NCBI RefSeq assembly: GCF_014805685.1
Contig: NC_060909.1
Coordinates: 9,544,792 to 9,608,791, forward strand
Direction: 5' to 3'
From: Silurus meridionalis
Taxonomy: Eukaryota > Chordata > Actinopteri > Siluriformes > Siluridae
Length of the DNA stretch: 64,000 bases
The notes under the pieces are model-generated. The model searched no databases. It saw only the letters and a program-made list of their open reading frames with translations, and was not told the DNA's origin. Numbering within the stretch: the first letter of the stretch is position 1; every line of letters starts with the position of its first letter. Both the position numbers and the translations under genes were made by a program. This document shows positions 32,290-44,647 of this stretch, in pieces.

Positions 32290-32540
32290 CATTTTGGTGT
32301 TGTCTCCACTTGTCCTTTATTTCCTGAAAATCTTACATATTGTGAACTCCTGTTTGAGAAAGTCCAGTGAAACTTTAGAAGTTGTGATAAATGCATGGAT
32401 ACTTGTTCCTCAGAGACATTTGACTGCACTGCTGCTTGACATACGACTACAGGCGTCTGTCTTCATCCGTCTCCTGAATAGAGTGGATGGAGGTATTGAG
32501 GCCGTGTCCTCTGGCCTGCAGTGATAAATGTTCTGTGTTT
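32290..32540. promoter_or_regulatory. Candidate conserved non-coding block
   Basis: Repeat-free and balanced, with a few CpGs near 32450-32510 in a CpG-poor setting. ORF 32294-32524 (76 residues) has no domain I know. A small exon cannot be excluded, but no convincing splice pair was found. Confidence 0.25.
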
Positions 32541-33573
32541 GGATGTTAGATAATGGTGGTTATGAGTAATGTGCGTAAAAACGCTGTACACACCACCTGC
32601 GCATTACTATAGAGCACAAAAAGGAGTGGAGTGTAAGACTAGCAACAATAAAATTGTCTTATAAATCATTTTTGTACTCTGTGTGTTTGTGCATTGTTTT
32701 AGGTGTGTGTGAGTTAATGTGTGTGGGGGTTGTTTTTGCTGTGCTGTCTTTTAATTAAAGTGGGCTGTGTGTGTGTTTAGTTGTGAAGAATGTACTCCTC
32801 TGTGGCAAGACACTTCTTTAATATTTTATATGCACCAACAGGTTTGCTTGCTTTTACGATGATGATGAAGAAGCTGATGTACTGAGTGTGTTACGAGTCA
32901 GACGAAAGTGATGAGAAAACATAACTTTTAAATGTATTTCTGTCTTTTTAAATGTTGTGTTTTTTTGTTTGTTTGTTTTTTGTTTTTTACAAACAACTCC
33001 AGAGTAAAAATTCAGATTAAAAAAAGATCTTAAAGTAAATATTTATCGATGCCATGTTTGTTGGTGATGTTGCCTTTACGTAGCATGTAAGGTTTTTCCA
33101 CTAGGGGGAGCCACTTCAGTAACTAAGATTTCATGTCCACCTGCAGTAAATAGTTAAGACCTGTGCACCCGATAATTCATGCAATCTTCTGACAGTGCTG
33201 CAGTGCATAAAGTCATGCTGATACATCATCAAGAGCTGCTGTTAAGGTTTTAAATTCAGTTTCTGTGATCTGGTAGCCTCCTTGTATACTCACTCTATAT
33301 TATCTTCTGCTCTTTGTGGCCAATCTGTGCATATTGAGATGCTTTTCTTAGCAGCCATCCTGGTACCTTAAACAAGTCTAGCCGTTCTCATCTGATATCT
33401 GTTCTCAGAACTGCTGCTTTAATGTTTTAGAATTTCTGCACGATTCTGCTTTAAATACCTTTGTGTTCGAGCAGACACCAGCAACCATACCATTTCAACA
33501 AGCAAAGTCACTAAGATCAGTTTTCCCTCATTTTAATGTTTGACGTGAACTTTAACAGAAAAGTAGAGTGGTA
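32541..33573. other. Unique non-coding DNA
   Basis: No gene. There are short TG-rich stretches at 32680-32785, a (GTTT)n-like run at 32958-32985, and a CTCF-like motif listed separately. Confidence 0.4.
33098..33113 (+). promoter_or_regulatory. CTCF-like motif
   Basis: CCACTAGGGGGAGCCA. Its core matches 12 of 13 positions of CASYAGRKGGCRS. Orientation is opposite to the two motifs at 24.3 and 25.1 kb. Confidence 0.5.
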
Positions 33574-33576
33574 GCC

Positions 33577-33676
33577 TAATAATCACTATAATATATAATG
33601 ATTTAGCTGATAGTAAATATGGTGAATATACAGTGATTATAGTGATTATTATTAGTGAATATATAGTGATTATTAT
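33577..33676. repeat. Inverted and direct AGTGATTAT repeats
   Basis: TAATAATCACTATA (33577-33590) is exactly inverted at 33638-33651, and TATAGTGATTATTAT recurs at 33662-33676. The result is a small stem-loop with a 47-base loop plus a direct copy. Confidence 0.9.
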
Positions 33677-33800
33677 CTGCCTTCGTTATTTTCTTGGTTT
33701 GTTTTTCTTCCCATCCTATTACCGTCGTAAAAAGCATTTCACTGCATGTCATACTCTGTATGTATGTGTATGTGACGAATGAAATTTGATTAGATTTTTT
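33677..33800 (+). repeat. LINE 3'-tail relic
   Basis: AAAAGCATTTCACTGCATGTC, ATACTCTGTATGTATGTGTATGTGAC and GAATGAAATTTGATTAGATT follow the order of a fish LINE 3' end that finishes in AATAAAATTTGATTTGATTTG. Only about 120 bases remain. Confidence 0.6.
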
Positions 33801-33984
33801 TTTTATTTATTATTATAAATATTTGTTGCAATATATTAAAAAAATGATGTCTGGTAAACACACACACTGCCGAGGCAGATAGACAGCCGCATTGTGCGAA
33901 TAAACTATTAATCTTCTGTTACATGAAATTCATTGGTCACGTCAAATGCCAGTGAACTTCTTCCTCTTAGCCTCTGTTGAACTC

Positions 33985-33988
33985 TTAC

Positions 33989-34035
<47 letters not shown>
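33985..34035. repeat. (CA)n microsatellite
   Basis: About 25 CA units with one CG interruption near the left end. Confidence 0.98.
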
Positions 34036-34038
<3 letters not shown>

Positions 34039-35120
34039 AAGTCTGTGTGTTGTAGTCATTCATCCTTTCTTAGATAAAATCAGAGTGAGAGGGCACACCC
34101 GCTCTCTCAGATGACCTCGTCTCTGAGACAAAAATGCTTTATTAAGCCAGTTTGTGACACAGGACACAGGAAATGAATGCCAGACAGGATTCCTGACCTC
34201 ACCCTGACCTTCTTTCTAGCCTGTGTGTGTTTAGGTATGTGTGTGTGTTTAGGTATAGCCTATGTGTTGATTTCTAGCTTTAAAATTACATGTTTCTGCT
34301 TATACTGCTTATCTCAGGGACACTCGTGGATTAAAATGGCCGCTCTGTTCATTATAGAAGCTACTTATTCTTTACTTAAACAAATAAAGGGAAAAAGACA
34401 TGCTGGTGTAATGGTAGTAATGGCTGGACATTTGGGCCAGTAACAGTAAAAATGTACATTTTCTGGGTTTATTGCAAGCTCGTAGCTCGTGAGTAGAAAG
34501 CAGAGGTCAATGCAAGGTCAGTGCTGGCTGTAATTAAGGTTTAAATGGATAAAATGACTCGCCAATTAATGAACACCCTCATTTCGATTCCTTTATTTTA
34601 CTGTCTGTAAGAAGTATTTATCTTTATTGATTTTTCATCTTCGGAACAGAATTTAGACTTTGTTAGATGCTTTACATTGTCAGGGCTCAAAGAGAGAAAA
34701 CTGTGAACAAGAACAGCAAAGAAAGAACCAAAAACAATGATAAAAAATGACAAAGATTCCAAATACACATTGGCAATTATCTATAACATTATCATCTTTG
34801 TGTGTACAATTGGCTTTTCTTGTTGATTTTAACATAAATAAGTGTCCCTACTTTTGCACATTAAACAATTACCACTTTTTTATTTTACGGCAATTAATTA
34901 TTTAAAAAAGTGCAGATTAAGAGTTTAAATATTTTCCAGACAGATAGATAAAACTCTTGATATCCTTCTGGATAGATAGATAAACAGATAGTAATAACAG
35001 TTTGTTGTTTACAAAATGACTACATTTTGCCAGGGGTGCCAGTACTTTCGTTTATATGGAATAGTAAGTGAGCATTTATTTTGTCCGTAAGTGGGAATGT
35101 ACAAATTTCAATGAACAAAG
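34036..35120. other. Unique non-coding DNA
   Basis: No gene. An 88-residue ORF at 34177-34443 reads through a short TG tract and has no domain. A short GATAGATA patch lies at 34940-34990. Confidence 0.4.
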
Positions 35121-35128
35121 TGTGTGTG

Positions 35129-35187
<59 letters not shown>
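35121..35187. repeat. (TG)n microsatellite
   Basis: About 33 TG units with one CG interruption. Both ORFs over it are repeat translations. Confidence 0.98.
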
Positions 35188-35190
<3 letters not shown>

Positions 35191-36396
35191 GGGGGCACGT
35201 GGAGTCAGTTTGCATCAGTCAAAATATAAAAGATACACTGACCCTGTATTTAACTCTGATATTAATCCTTGTAACAATTTTTTATTGCACATTTCCAAGC
35301 AACTGTTTCCAAGAATGAACAGAATGCTGAATTAAAAACTAATAGAATTCTAAAAGAATAAAAAAAAAAATACATTAGTTAAAACAAGCAAATGAAAACA
35401 ATAGAACATGCAAAAATAATCACAAAAATGCAAAACATAACCATTAATAAATAGTGTAAATGGAAAAAAGAAATATCTCTGTCAGAAAAGAGTTCCTTAA
35501 AGAAATAAACAAATAAGCAAATTATGAATTGAATATATTAGTAAATTTGCAGAACCCTACCATCATTTTAATTTACTTCCACATATGGATATTTTTGGGA
35601 ATCTAGAACTCGACAAATTGAAAAAATGTTTGCTAATAATAAATATTGAGAAAATATAGAAAAGTTCTAGTGTATGTAGGATCATATAAATTAAAAAGAG
35701 AAGTAAATGATTTGGATTGCAAGATTATTTATTTCTTCAAGGAATCATAAAAGGTTTAAGAGCTCTTAGATCTTCTTACAAGATTTGTCTGTATCTCTAA
35801 TTTCTACATTGCTGCACACACAAATCTGACATTACTGAATGTGTCTATTGGATAAATTTGATAATTTAACAAAAATAATGAAAAAATCTGTATTTTTTTC
35901 TAGAACTTAGTCAGTTATAAAGGATAATAATGGTGAGAGAATGCAAAAGTTATAATCCCAGATAAGTCGGCAATCACAGATAAATGGTAAGAAAAATAGC
36001 TTTTTTTTGCAATGTAGCTTCAATGTAAGTGGTGGGGGAAAAAGACCTTTTCTCTGTTCGGCAGCTCCTTTTAAGGTTTTTCTGTTGCTGAACACAAAGT
36101 GAGAGATAAAGGAATAGAGAGAGAAGGAAATGAAAGGGAACAGAAATGGACTCTTATGCAAGCTGAGTTTCCAACCGCTCTCCGCTGCTCGCATCTCTCC
36201 TGTTATCTTAATAAGTAATGAGACTGCCATGAGCTGACAATGAAGTATTTTGAAAATAGTTGTAATGTATAGCTGGTGAAGGGGCAGGCAGGCAGTGATG
36301 TATAGCGCAAACAGGGCTGGAAACAAGTGAAATATTAATGGGCTGTTTCCCCTCCCAGTTAATGTGGGACTTACCTGATTGCTGTGGGGGATGGGG

Positions 36397-36398
<2 letters not shown>
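35188..36398. other. Unique AT-rich DNA, regulatory-looking right end
   Basis: No gene. The section 36100-36380 is better balanced and repeat-free, with AAATATTAATGGGCTG (36330-36345). A 139-residue minus-strand ORF at 35907-36326 is low-complexity, has no recognised domain, and is probably a chance opening. Confidence 0.35.

Positions 36399-36447
<49 letters not shown>
36399..36447. repeat. (GT)n microsatellite
   Basis: About 24 GT units next to a GGGGGATGGGGGAG patch. Confidence 0.98.
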
Positions 36448-36448
<1 letters not shown>

Positions 36449-37765
36449 AGAGGTGGTCATGGCTGGATGGTAGCTGAGTTTGAATGAGAATGATTGTTGT
36501 GTGTGTGTAACTTTACCTGGTCTATTCCTGTCCCGCTTTATTTATTGCGTTCTTCCATGCTCCGTATAATACATGGCACGAAACTATAAACCAGCATTAC
36601 CTGCAATTAGCACGGCCTGCTTTCAATTATTTTTTTACACAGATATTAGTCATTAAATGTGAGTGTGGGGGACAAATTTCGACTCAAAATACTTCCGATC
36701 ATATAAGCTTAGAGGCATACATGACCATAAGGTCATATTTATTTCTTCTTCTTTATTTTTTTGCAGTTTTAAACTTGACCTTATGACCTGTTGGCTTCAG
36801 GATTTGGCCCTGCATGCTCCTGGTGCCACTTGTTAGGTGTGATATTGCTGGAGTGTGTTAATGCTTTCACCAGGCCTGTTGGTTGGGCTTGCAGGTTTCT
36901 GTTAAAGGACAGTAAATGTCGAAACGATGTGCTCGTTCTACCAGGTGGCCGACAGACGTGTCTGGAAACTGGGTGGCCTCCTCAGAACGCTAACAAGACC
37001 AGGTCCAGAGATTGTGAAGGTCTTATTGCACACCTTACAAAAAAATAAAAAACCTGTTTCTGATATGTATGGCAAAGTGACTTATCTCTTTACAAAAAAC
37101 CTTGAGTACTTGGAATTATATGCATTTTTTGTAAAACATTATATATAGTGCCTCCATCCTCAATTTCTTCTGTTTTAAGAGATGTGTGAATGCTAATACT
37201 TTGCAGTACCAGTGTGCAGCACTGGGAGGTAGCAGTGTGATGAAAATCCCTTTACTGTGGTTTAAATAGCACTTGGAAAGAAGCATTTTCTGTTCTTGGG
37301 GTCTCACAATCGAAAATAAGTGTACAGAGTAAAGCATTAAGTTATTTTTTTCCCTTTGACTTTAGCTGTACACTTTCAAGTAGTTTGTTCTCATTCGTGA
37401 TATATAAAATAAATAATAATACTTATAGATGCAAGTTTAATATTTTCTCAGTCTGTTATATACAAATTATTCTCATTTGTTCTTTGAATGGTTAAGGGAT
37501 CTATCTTTTTCAAGGTTGGCAAAAAAATGTATGAGTCTAGGTACACCCCTATGAGAGATTATATCTCTTTGAGAAAATATGTGAAAAAATTCTTGTAAAA
37601 AAATAAAAATTAAAAATGTAACGGAAAATTTAAACCTGTACCTCTTTCATTCTTATACTTAAGGGTTCCTTAAATCTATGTAGAACTTCATTTCACTTTG
37701 TTTCCCTTTTAGAACAGGCCATAACTAAGAAAGCTTACAACCGTTAACAGTCCATCTTTCTCTCC
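36448..37765. other. Unique non-coding DNA
   Basis: No gene. 36580-36640 contains GCAATTAGC- and CAATTATTTT-type homeodomain cores. ORFs at 36791-37148 (two frames) show no domain. Confidence 0.35.
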
Positions 37766-37772
37766 TTTTCTC

Positions 37773-37837
<65 letters not shown>
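37766..37837. repeat. (CT)n microsatellite
   Basis: About 30 CT units, preceded by CTTTCTCTTT-type imperfect copies. Confidence 0.97.
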
Positions 37838-37840
<3 letters not shown>

Positions 37841-37950
37841 TCCTCTTCCCTTTTTCCAATTTTTTGACGTTCCAGATTATTCATAAATCAATAGCATGTT
37901 ATTTTACAAAAATGAGGTTTTCCAAAGATCCTTCCAATATCTCTAATTTC

Positions 37951-38043
37951 CTTGCTTGTGTTTTACAGTTCTGCACGATCCCATTAATGGTTCTCCTAGT
38001 AGAACAACTAACATCCCTTAGCCATTCAAAGAATTTTAGACAC
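37951..38043 (+). repeat. Dispersed repeat, copy 1
   Basis: CTTGCTTGTGTTTTACA, CCCATTAATGGTTCTCC, AGAACAACTAACATC and CCATTCAAAGAATTTTAGAC align with 39548-39640. The ATTAATGGTTCTCC...AGAAC core recalls short fish repeats built of GGTTCT/AGAACC motifs. It is followed at once by a (CA)n tract. Confidence 0.75.
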
Positions 38044-38045
38044 AA

Positions 38046-38049
<4 letters not shown>

Positions 38050-38097
<48 letters not shown>
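38050..38097. repeat. (CA)n microsatellite
   Basis: About 24 CA units. Three ORFs over it are repeat translations. Confidence 0.98.
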
Positions 38098-38104
<7 letters not shown>

Positions 38105-38309
38105 TGGCTTCCTTACAGCTGTTCCACAAACAGAGCCTGGTGTGGACCACAGAACCTGGCGCATCAGAACCACGCTGACGTTTCGTATTAAAAGGTTTAG
38201 TTTTAGAGCCATGGTGGCACTCAGTATGCTCAGAAATGCCATTCAAGCTCTGGAGAGGTCAATAGTTACAATAACTTTCTCTGAGTGTAAAGGAACTGGG
38301 GGGAAAAGT

Positions 38310-38337
38310 AAAGAGAGAGAGAGAGAGAGAGAGAGAG
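38310..38337. repeat. (GA)n microsatellite
   Basis: About 14 GA units. Confidence 0.97.
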
Positions 38338-38399
38338 TGCCATGCCTGGTCAAATTGCTTCCAGATTGTCTCTTGGAGTAAATTATTACTGAAATTGAG

Positions 38400-38640
38400 T
38401 GCAGACTCTGACAGTGTTTCTGCGCCATCACACGGCACACTTTGAAGTGCAGAGTGAGCGACTCGTCTGCTGAATCACAGAGTTTCTAGAAGCCGCTCAG
38501 GTTCCGCCTCATTTGCACTATCATTTTCCTTCGCGTTCTCCCGTTCCCCAGTTGCAGTTTGCTTTAATTTACGACAACAAAGGGGGAAGACCGTGAATGG
38601 TTTCTGATCACAGAAAATTTTTGAAAGAGTGCTCTAGCTT
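38400..38640. promoter_or_regulatory. Candidate conserved non-coding block
   Basis: Repeat-free, GC-richer than the flanks and with several CpGs (38455-38530). It contains TGCTGAATCACAGAG (AP-1/Maf-like TGAATCA) and AACAAAGGGGG (SOX-type ACAAAG). Regulatory role inferred from composition and motifs. Confidence 0.3.
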
Positions 38641-39547
38641 TCTGACTTTATTGTTCACATACCTCTCCTCCTTCTGTGCGTACTCCATCTCTTACCAACA
38701 TATGCCTGATTAAAACAGTGTGTATTCAATCCAGTGCTATTAATACATTTCAATTTGTGCTAGTAAGCCAGCAAAATCAAACTATCTCAATTTTATATTT
38801 TACAGTTAATATAATGTTTTAAATCACACATTTAAGGCTGAAAATGCATCCTACGCAGTGTTTATAGAACATTATATCTAGACTACTGTGACAATTTCTC
38901 ATTATAGACAAACTAATCTGAAGCTGAAAAGAGTGAACATTAAATAAATATATATAAATACATAAATATAATAAATATATTCATATATATATATATATAT
39001 ATATGAATAAATGAATGCATAAACAAACTAATTAAATGCAGCATTGTTTATTGTCTGTGAAATTATTACAGTTGTTTCATTACGAATGAAATCTCAATTG
39101 AAATTATGAATCGAAGTTTCTATAAAATGTACTTACAGCATGTTCCAAAATATTGATGGCTTCTTGAAATTAGGTTTGCAGGTGTAAAATAAGGGTTCTC
39201 CAAGGGTTCTCTAAATCAGAGTTCCCCAACCCCCAACAATATAAACTTTTACATTTTTACCATTTGACTGACTTTCATGTTCTGCGGTTTCACGTTTTTC
39301 ATCTTTTATGCATCAATAAATTAAACTTCCACTGAGTCTGCAAAATGTTGAGCTACATTTTCAATATATATTCAATCATAACATTAATAATAAAATCATG
39401 TAACATATAATAGTAATATAATATGCATGTTAGTGTGTTTACTTATGTGTGTTATCGCACACAGCATATGTGGAAAAAATGTCTGGCATGAAATCGGTCC
39501 ATGGTGCAAAAATGTCAGGGACTGCTGCTTTAAAAAGTTCGAACTTT
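38641..39547. other. Unique AT-rich DNA
   Basis: No gene. A TATTCATATATA...TATATGAATA palindromic AT tract lies at about 38978-39008. Confidence 0.4.
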
Positions 39548-39640
39548 CTTGCTTGTGTTCTACACAGTACCATTAATGATTCTCCCAAAAGAACAAACCA
39601 AACTGATATCTCTTAACCATGTAAAGAATCGTAAACGCAT
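39548..39640 (+). repeat. Dispersed repeat, copy 2
   Basis: CTTGCTTGTGTTCTACAC, ACCATTAATGATTCTCCC, AGAACAAACCAAACTGAT and CCATGTAAAGAATCGTAAAC align with copy 1 at 37951-38043 in the same orientation, about 1.6 kb away. No (CA)n follows this copy. Confidence 0.75.
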
Positions 39641-40639
39641 TGGATCACTTTTTTAGCCTCAGTTTGGAAGTTTTTCTTTTCATAAGCAGTGCTCATGCTG
39701 GGTTATGTAAGTGTTACTTTATCTGTATTCCGTTAGTTACATAATTACACCATGTGTTAGTGTATTAATGCTCAAATCAATGGCAAAATGTCAATAATGT
39801 TAATCTCATTAAAACTATTTTATATAAACAAGTAGCACAAAAAAATGTTTGTCTTCATTCAAAACTTGAATGAGGTTCTTTCTTTCACATGCTACTTTTC
39901 TGAAATCAGTTGAGCATCTCAGAGTGTGTTTCTGTGTAGAATCTCATCAAGCTTGCACTTGTTCTGGCACTTCCATGTCTACTTTTTATTGTTTCCTTCT
40001 GTTTCTTTGTCTTTTTGAAGCACTCTAATGACTTATTGTTTCCTGTACATGTTTGTGAGTAATTGTTTTACATTAACAGTGAAAGTAAATGTAAGAGTGA
40101 TAAAACAAGCTAAAAAAACTAAATCCCAAACTTCAGCACTTGCCTGGAAAAACACATCAGGACTGTGTGTGCGTACAATGTGTTTTGTATCTGCTGCAAA
40201 TGCTCTAAATGTCCATCATCATTCCAGAATTACACAATGAAAAATTTTCTTCAACTTTAACTCTAAATATCCAACGATTCAACGTCATGATTTAAATCAT
40301 TTTAAATAAAATACTGGAAATTTGTGTCTAATATGAAAAAGGAATGCTACCACGTTCTGTGAATCTGCCGCAACATTAAATGTGACTATTAACTAGTGAC
40401 TAATTGTAACAAAATGGATAATAAAAATTTATGAGAATGAATGTGTTGTTGCACATCCCTAAGCATTTTTTCTGTAACTGTTTACTGTTGTAGTGCTTTC
40501 ATTTGAATGGCCTGCCTTTGAACATGCAAACTCAAATCATTTTGAGTTTGTTTCAAAATAAAACTCTTTAGAATAAAGATTATACCTATAAACTTCACCT
40601 GCATGTCTGGTGTGGAAAAGGGAGATCTTTTCTCTCTCT
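39641..40639. other. Unique AT-rich DNA
   Basis: No gene or repeat recognised. ORF 40028-40240 is undistinguished. Confidence 0.4.
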
Positions 40640-40860
40640 TTTTTGTGCTGTATATGACTGTAATAGTGCTGCGTAATGAGTATCAGCCCATCAGCACTGG
40701 CAAAACAACACACCTCCCTGATACTGTGTGTTATTAATATTTGCTTTTAATTTTGGCCATGAGGAAAGGAGCACAAAGGCGGACAGGAGCATGTTCTGAC
40801 ATCACAAATATGACCTGAGGGCAGAATAATAATGCTGAAATAGCCTTCCCCCCCACCCTT
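40640..40860. promoter_or_regulatory. Candidate conserved non-coding block
   Basis: About 220 bases of balanced, repeat-free sequence with TGACATCACAAATATGACCT (40798-40817), which combines a CRE-like TGACATCA with a nuclear-receptor-like TGACCT. It sits between AT-rich DNA and a (CA)n tract. Inferred only. Confidence 0.3.
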
Positions 40861-40911
40861 TCACATACACACATATAGGAGGAAAAGACTTATTGCTTAA
40901 GTAAGGGTGTT

Positions 40912-40913
<2 letters not shown>

Positions 40914-40978
<65 letters not shown>
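40914..40978. repeat. (CA)n microsatellite
   Basis: About 32 pure CA units. Confidence 0.98.
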
Positions 40979-40981
<3 letters not shown>

Positions 40982-42400
40982 GACCATTGTACATTTAATC
41001 TATTTTATGTTGTGGTATGTCTACAAAACAATTGTTCTGTTCTCTTTATCGACTCACAGTACAGTATAGACTCTTTATAATGGATAAATATAAACCATTA
41101 ATAGCAATTTCCTATATATGTTCTCACTGTAGAAACAGTAAAAATAAACGCGATTCATTTGTTTGGTATTGAAGCTACTGTCAGAGATGCTGTAATCATG
41201 AATGGATTGTTGACTTTCAAAAGTGAAAACATCCACATCCTTCTAATAGTCTTCTTTTTGTCACATGATGCCAGCATGCAAACATCTACTATAGAAATGA
41301 CTGTCATTGATGCTCTCTAGTTTGGTCAAAACTGATTGTATGAATTTATGTCATATGACGTATTTACTATATGCTTCTGTTTATTTACAGACTAATATAC
41401 TATTTCTCTATATCTTTGCTGTATTGCTCCCATCCCCCAGTGTCATGTATAGTTTGGAAACAGCATTTTTTGCATGAATAACTGATTTTAATTTTAAATT
41501 CATTTAGCAGATATGTGAATGACAAAATAATTACTGATAAAACAAACAAACCGATCAATAAGATCCATAAATCCTTAAAAAGTTGTGGAAAATCATGACT
41601 GGATGGTGGTTGCTTTGAACACAGCCAATTTACACATCTATTAAAATATACCTTTTACAGTATGCATCAAACATGAAGGATGATTTTGTAGAAAAACTAG
41701 TTCAGACATTTGACCTGGCTATGACCTTGGCAATCTACCAAGTGGCAGAAGCATAAAAATCAATCAATCAGTCAATGAAAAATATATAGCACCTTACAGC
41801 ATCACTGAGAAACATTAGTAAATAAGGGAACGGACATCAGGAAATGTAGCTAAAACTCTGTACAACCTTTAGGGCTGGTTTAGCATGCTATCACATATAG
41901 TTTAATCTAAATTCAAATTGTATTGCCTTTTTTAAACTGTTAAAAACGAGGTCTAAGACTTTCCTTGAGCCTTGTGGAGCCTTGCTTAAGAACACATTGA
42001 ATCTATAGTGTTTAAAGTAATTGGACCATAAAAATATCTTGTGGACATTGACTTAAGCAAACAATAAAAACATTGTCAAGCAGCGTGTCATAGCCTTAGT
42101 TTTCTATTTTGCAAGGTGAAATAAAAAAAATTAAAAAAAGGTTTTGTCTTGGTGCACTTGCCTTTGGGAAACACATTACAACGACATATCCTCGATCTAA
42201 TTGCTCTGACACTTTTTGTGCAGGAGATGAACAATGCGGAGCAAAAGATGTAAGCATGTGGCTCAGAGCTATAATCTAACCGCAAAGAAAGTGAGTTAGT
42301 ATTGGAGTTCTCTTATAAGAGACATAGAGATAGAGAGAGACACAGCGGTATGTAATATCTGCTCCTGGGGTGGCCTTTGCCTTCAGTGCATTCACATAAT
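40979..42400. other. Unique AT-rich DNA
   Basis: No gene. ORF 42088-42285 (minus) has no domain. Confidence 0.4.
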
Positions 42401-42412
42401 TGTGTGTGTGTG

Positions 42413-42468
<56 letters not shown>
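42401..42468. repeat. (TG)n microsatellite
   Basis: About 33 TG units with one CA-type break near the left end. ORFs on both strands are translations of it. Confidence 0.98.
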
Positions 42469-42469
<1 letters not shown>

Positions 42470-44352
42470 TGTTGCCATTAATAGAGTTAACCTACAAGGA
42501 TGTGAAGGCTCCATATTACCCAATCTGTCTGTGTCTATGGTAGAAAAATTAAAGCTGACCAGGTCAGAAAAAAATGATGACAATCCATTTTCTTTCTTTA
42601 TGTGCACACATGATGCACACATCAACCCACTCTAAAGAGTGTGACAAATTTGGTGTATACACACTGTTTATAGCACCTGAGGCAAAAATATATATGGTTA
42701 AATACCTTAGATTTCCTATCATTAACAATAACCTTTTATGATTGTAGAGGTTGTATTTTTTCAGCGGTGGGCAATCAGGTTCAGCAAGGTCTTCTCGTTT
42801 CATTTCATAACGTTTCTTTTTGGTGCAGATCGTGCCATAAGGCCAGCAGACATCAACAACGCAGGCTGTTGGTAGCTTTAAATCCATGTTGTTTGAAGCT
42901 GTTGCTTTAACCAATAAAAATTGATTTGATCACAGATACACTTACAAGGCCATTTACAAAACAGACTTTTCAAGAAAATCCATACATCGTGAGGAAAAGC
43001 CAGCCAAAATAGTATAAAACAGTTGTTGAGATTTTTCCTGAGCTATTTATACTTTGGCGTTTTCTTTTGCACAAAATTTGCCTCATTTTTAAATCCCCAG
43101 GAAAACTGTAAAACACAGAATTTCCTGAAAAACCCAGGTCATTTTATAAAGTTGATATTGATGTTTCTGATACAGATGATGTATTCTATGCAAGCAGTGC
43201 AGCGCAGCTGTTGCTGCGGTGAAAGGAGACTAGTGGAACTGTGTTCATTTGGGTTTTTGCTTAAGTAATGGCATACATTTTTATTGTATAAGATATACTA
43301 CCTTTCTGTATAGTATTGATGATTTCAATAGCTGTAGTATAATGATGCTTTAAAGAGTTTCAGGTACAACACTACTGAAGGCCTAAGTGTGAAATGCATT
43401 ACTTACTGCTGTATTATTTAAAGATGCTTTATATTACAAGTACAAGCAATTATTTATTTTGTTATATAATATAGTATTAGTATTTGCAGTATTTCTTTAA
43501 ATAACATACAGGACATATAGAAATTAAACTCCATTTGCAAGCTTGTTGCTCATTGGATGCCATTCCAAAGAAAACTCTGTTTGATAAACATTAATAGTAG
43601 AAGTCTCTGGTGTCAAAGCTGGAGTATCATTTTGTGCCCCACTATCTTACTACAGTGTGATGTAATTTATTTTTCTATAACAACACACCCTCAAGTGTTT
43701 GATACCTTATGTAGTATTATATAACACCTATGTATTCACTTTTTAAAATAATAAAGAAATATACATTAGAAATATTTAGCTAATGTAGCTAAGGGGGTTT
43801 TGTGTGAGGGATACTACTCTTGAACTCCAGCTGTCTGACATTCCACCAGAAATTTAATTTCTTGTCAAGTTTAGTGACCAAAGATTGTGATGAAAGTGAT
43901 ATAACTAAAGTAATATAGTAATAATCTATAGTTTGTTGAAGTGCCTATTACTAGTACTTTGACAAAAAAACTTGTGCAAATACAATTACATATTCAGTGT
44001 AATACTCTGTACATTAGTTGAAAAAAAGTAATTACATCTATATAATTGAGAATCAGAAGTGCTCTGTGTATTTTTTTCATGTCTTAATAATTTTTCCTGT
44101 TCCACATGTCAATTCTTCTTCTCAAACTGTTCTGGGTTTGATTGACAGGTTATTAGAGCGAGCGGATTGGCTGGTAATGTAGTTTATTCATATTAGCATG
44201 GTGGTGAAGTCGGCGTACTGTCAACGCATGTTGAGTTATTACTCTCTTTCTCTCCCTCTGCGGTTTTTACATTTTTGTAATCCAGATTTAAAAGCATATT
44301 GGTGTTTATACACTGCACACAATAATGATCCATCATACTACTGAGCTAGGCC
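42469..44352. other. Unique DNA with one Pbx/Meis-like site
   Basis: No gene. A 116-residue minus ORF at 42564-42914 has no recognisable domain. The part at 44120-44240 is balanced and contains TGATTGACA (44139-44147), the reverse complement of the Pbx/Meis composite TGTCAATCA. Confidence 0.35.
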
Positions 44353-44390
44353 TGTGTGTGTGTGTGTGTGTGTATGTGTGTGTGTGTGTC
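44353..44390. repeat. (TG)n microsatellite
   Basis: About 18 TG units with one TA break. Confidence 0.97.
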
Positions 44391-44501
44391 TGAGACTGAG
44401 AGAGTAAGTGCAACACATAAATAAAAAGAAATTGGACCATCTGTTTGAATATCTCTTGGTCTCCCAGGAGATGCCCATCTGCCTTTTACATTATCCATTT
44501 C

Positions 44502-44647
<146 letters not shown>

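Noticed and set aside
35907..36326. 139-residue minus-strand ORF
   Set aside because: Low-complexity hydrophobic and basic mix, no domain, no neighbouring exons or splice logic; likely a chance opening.
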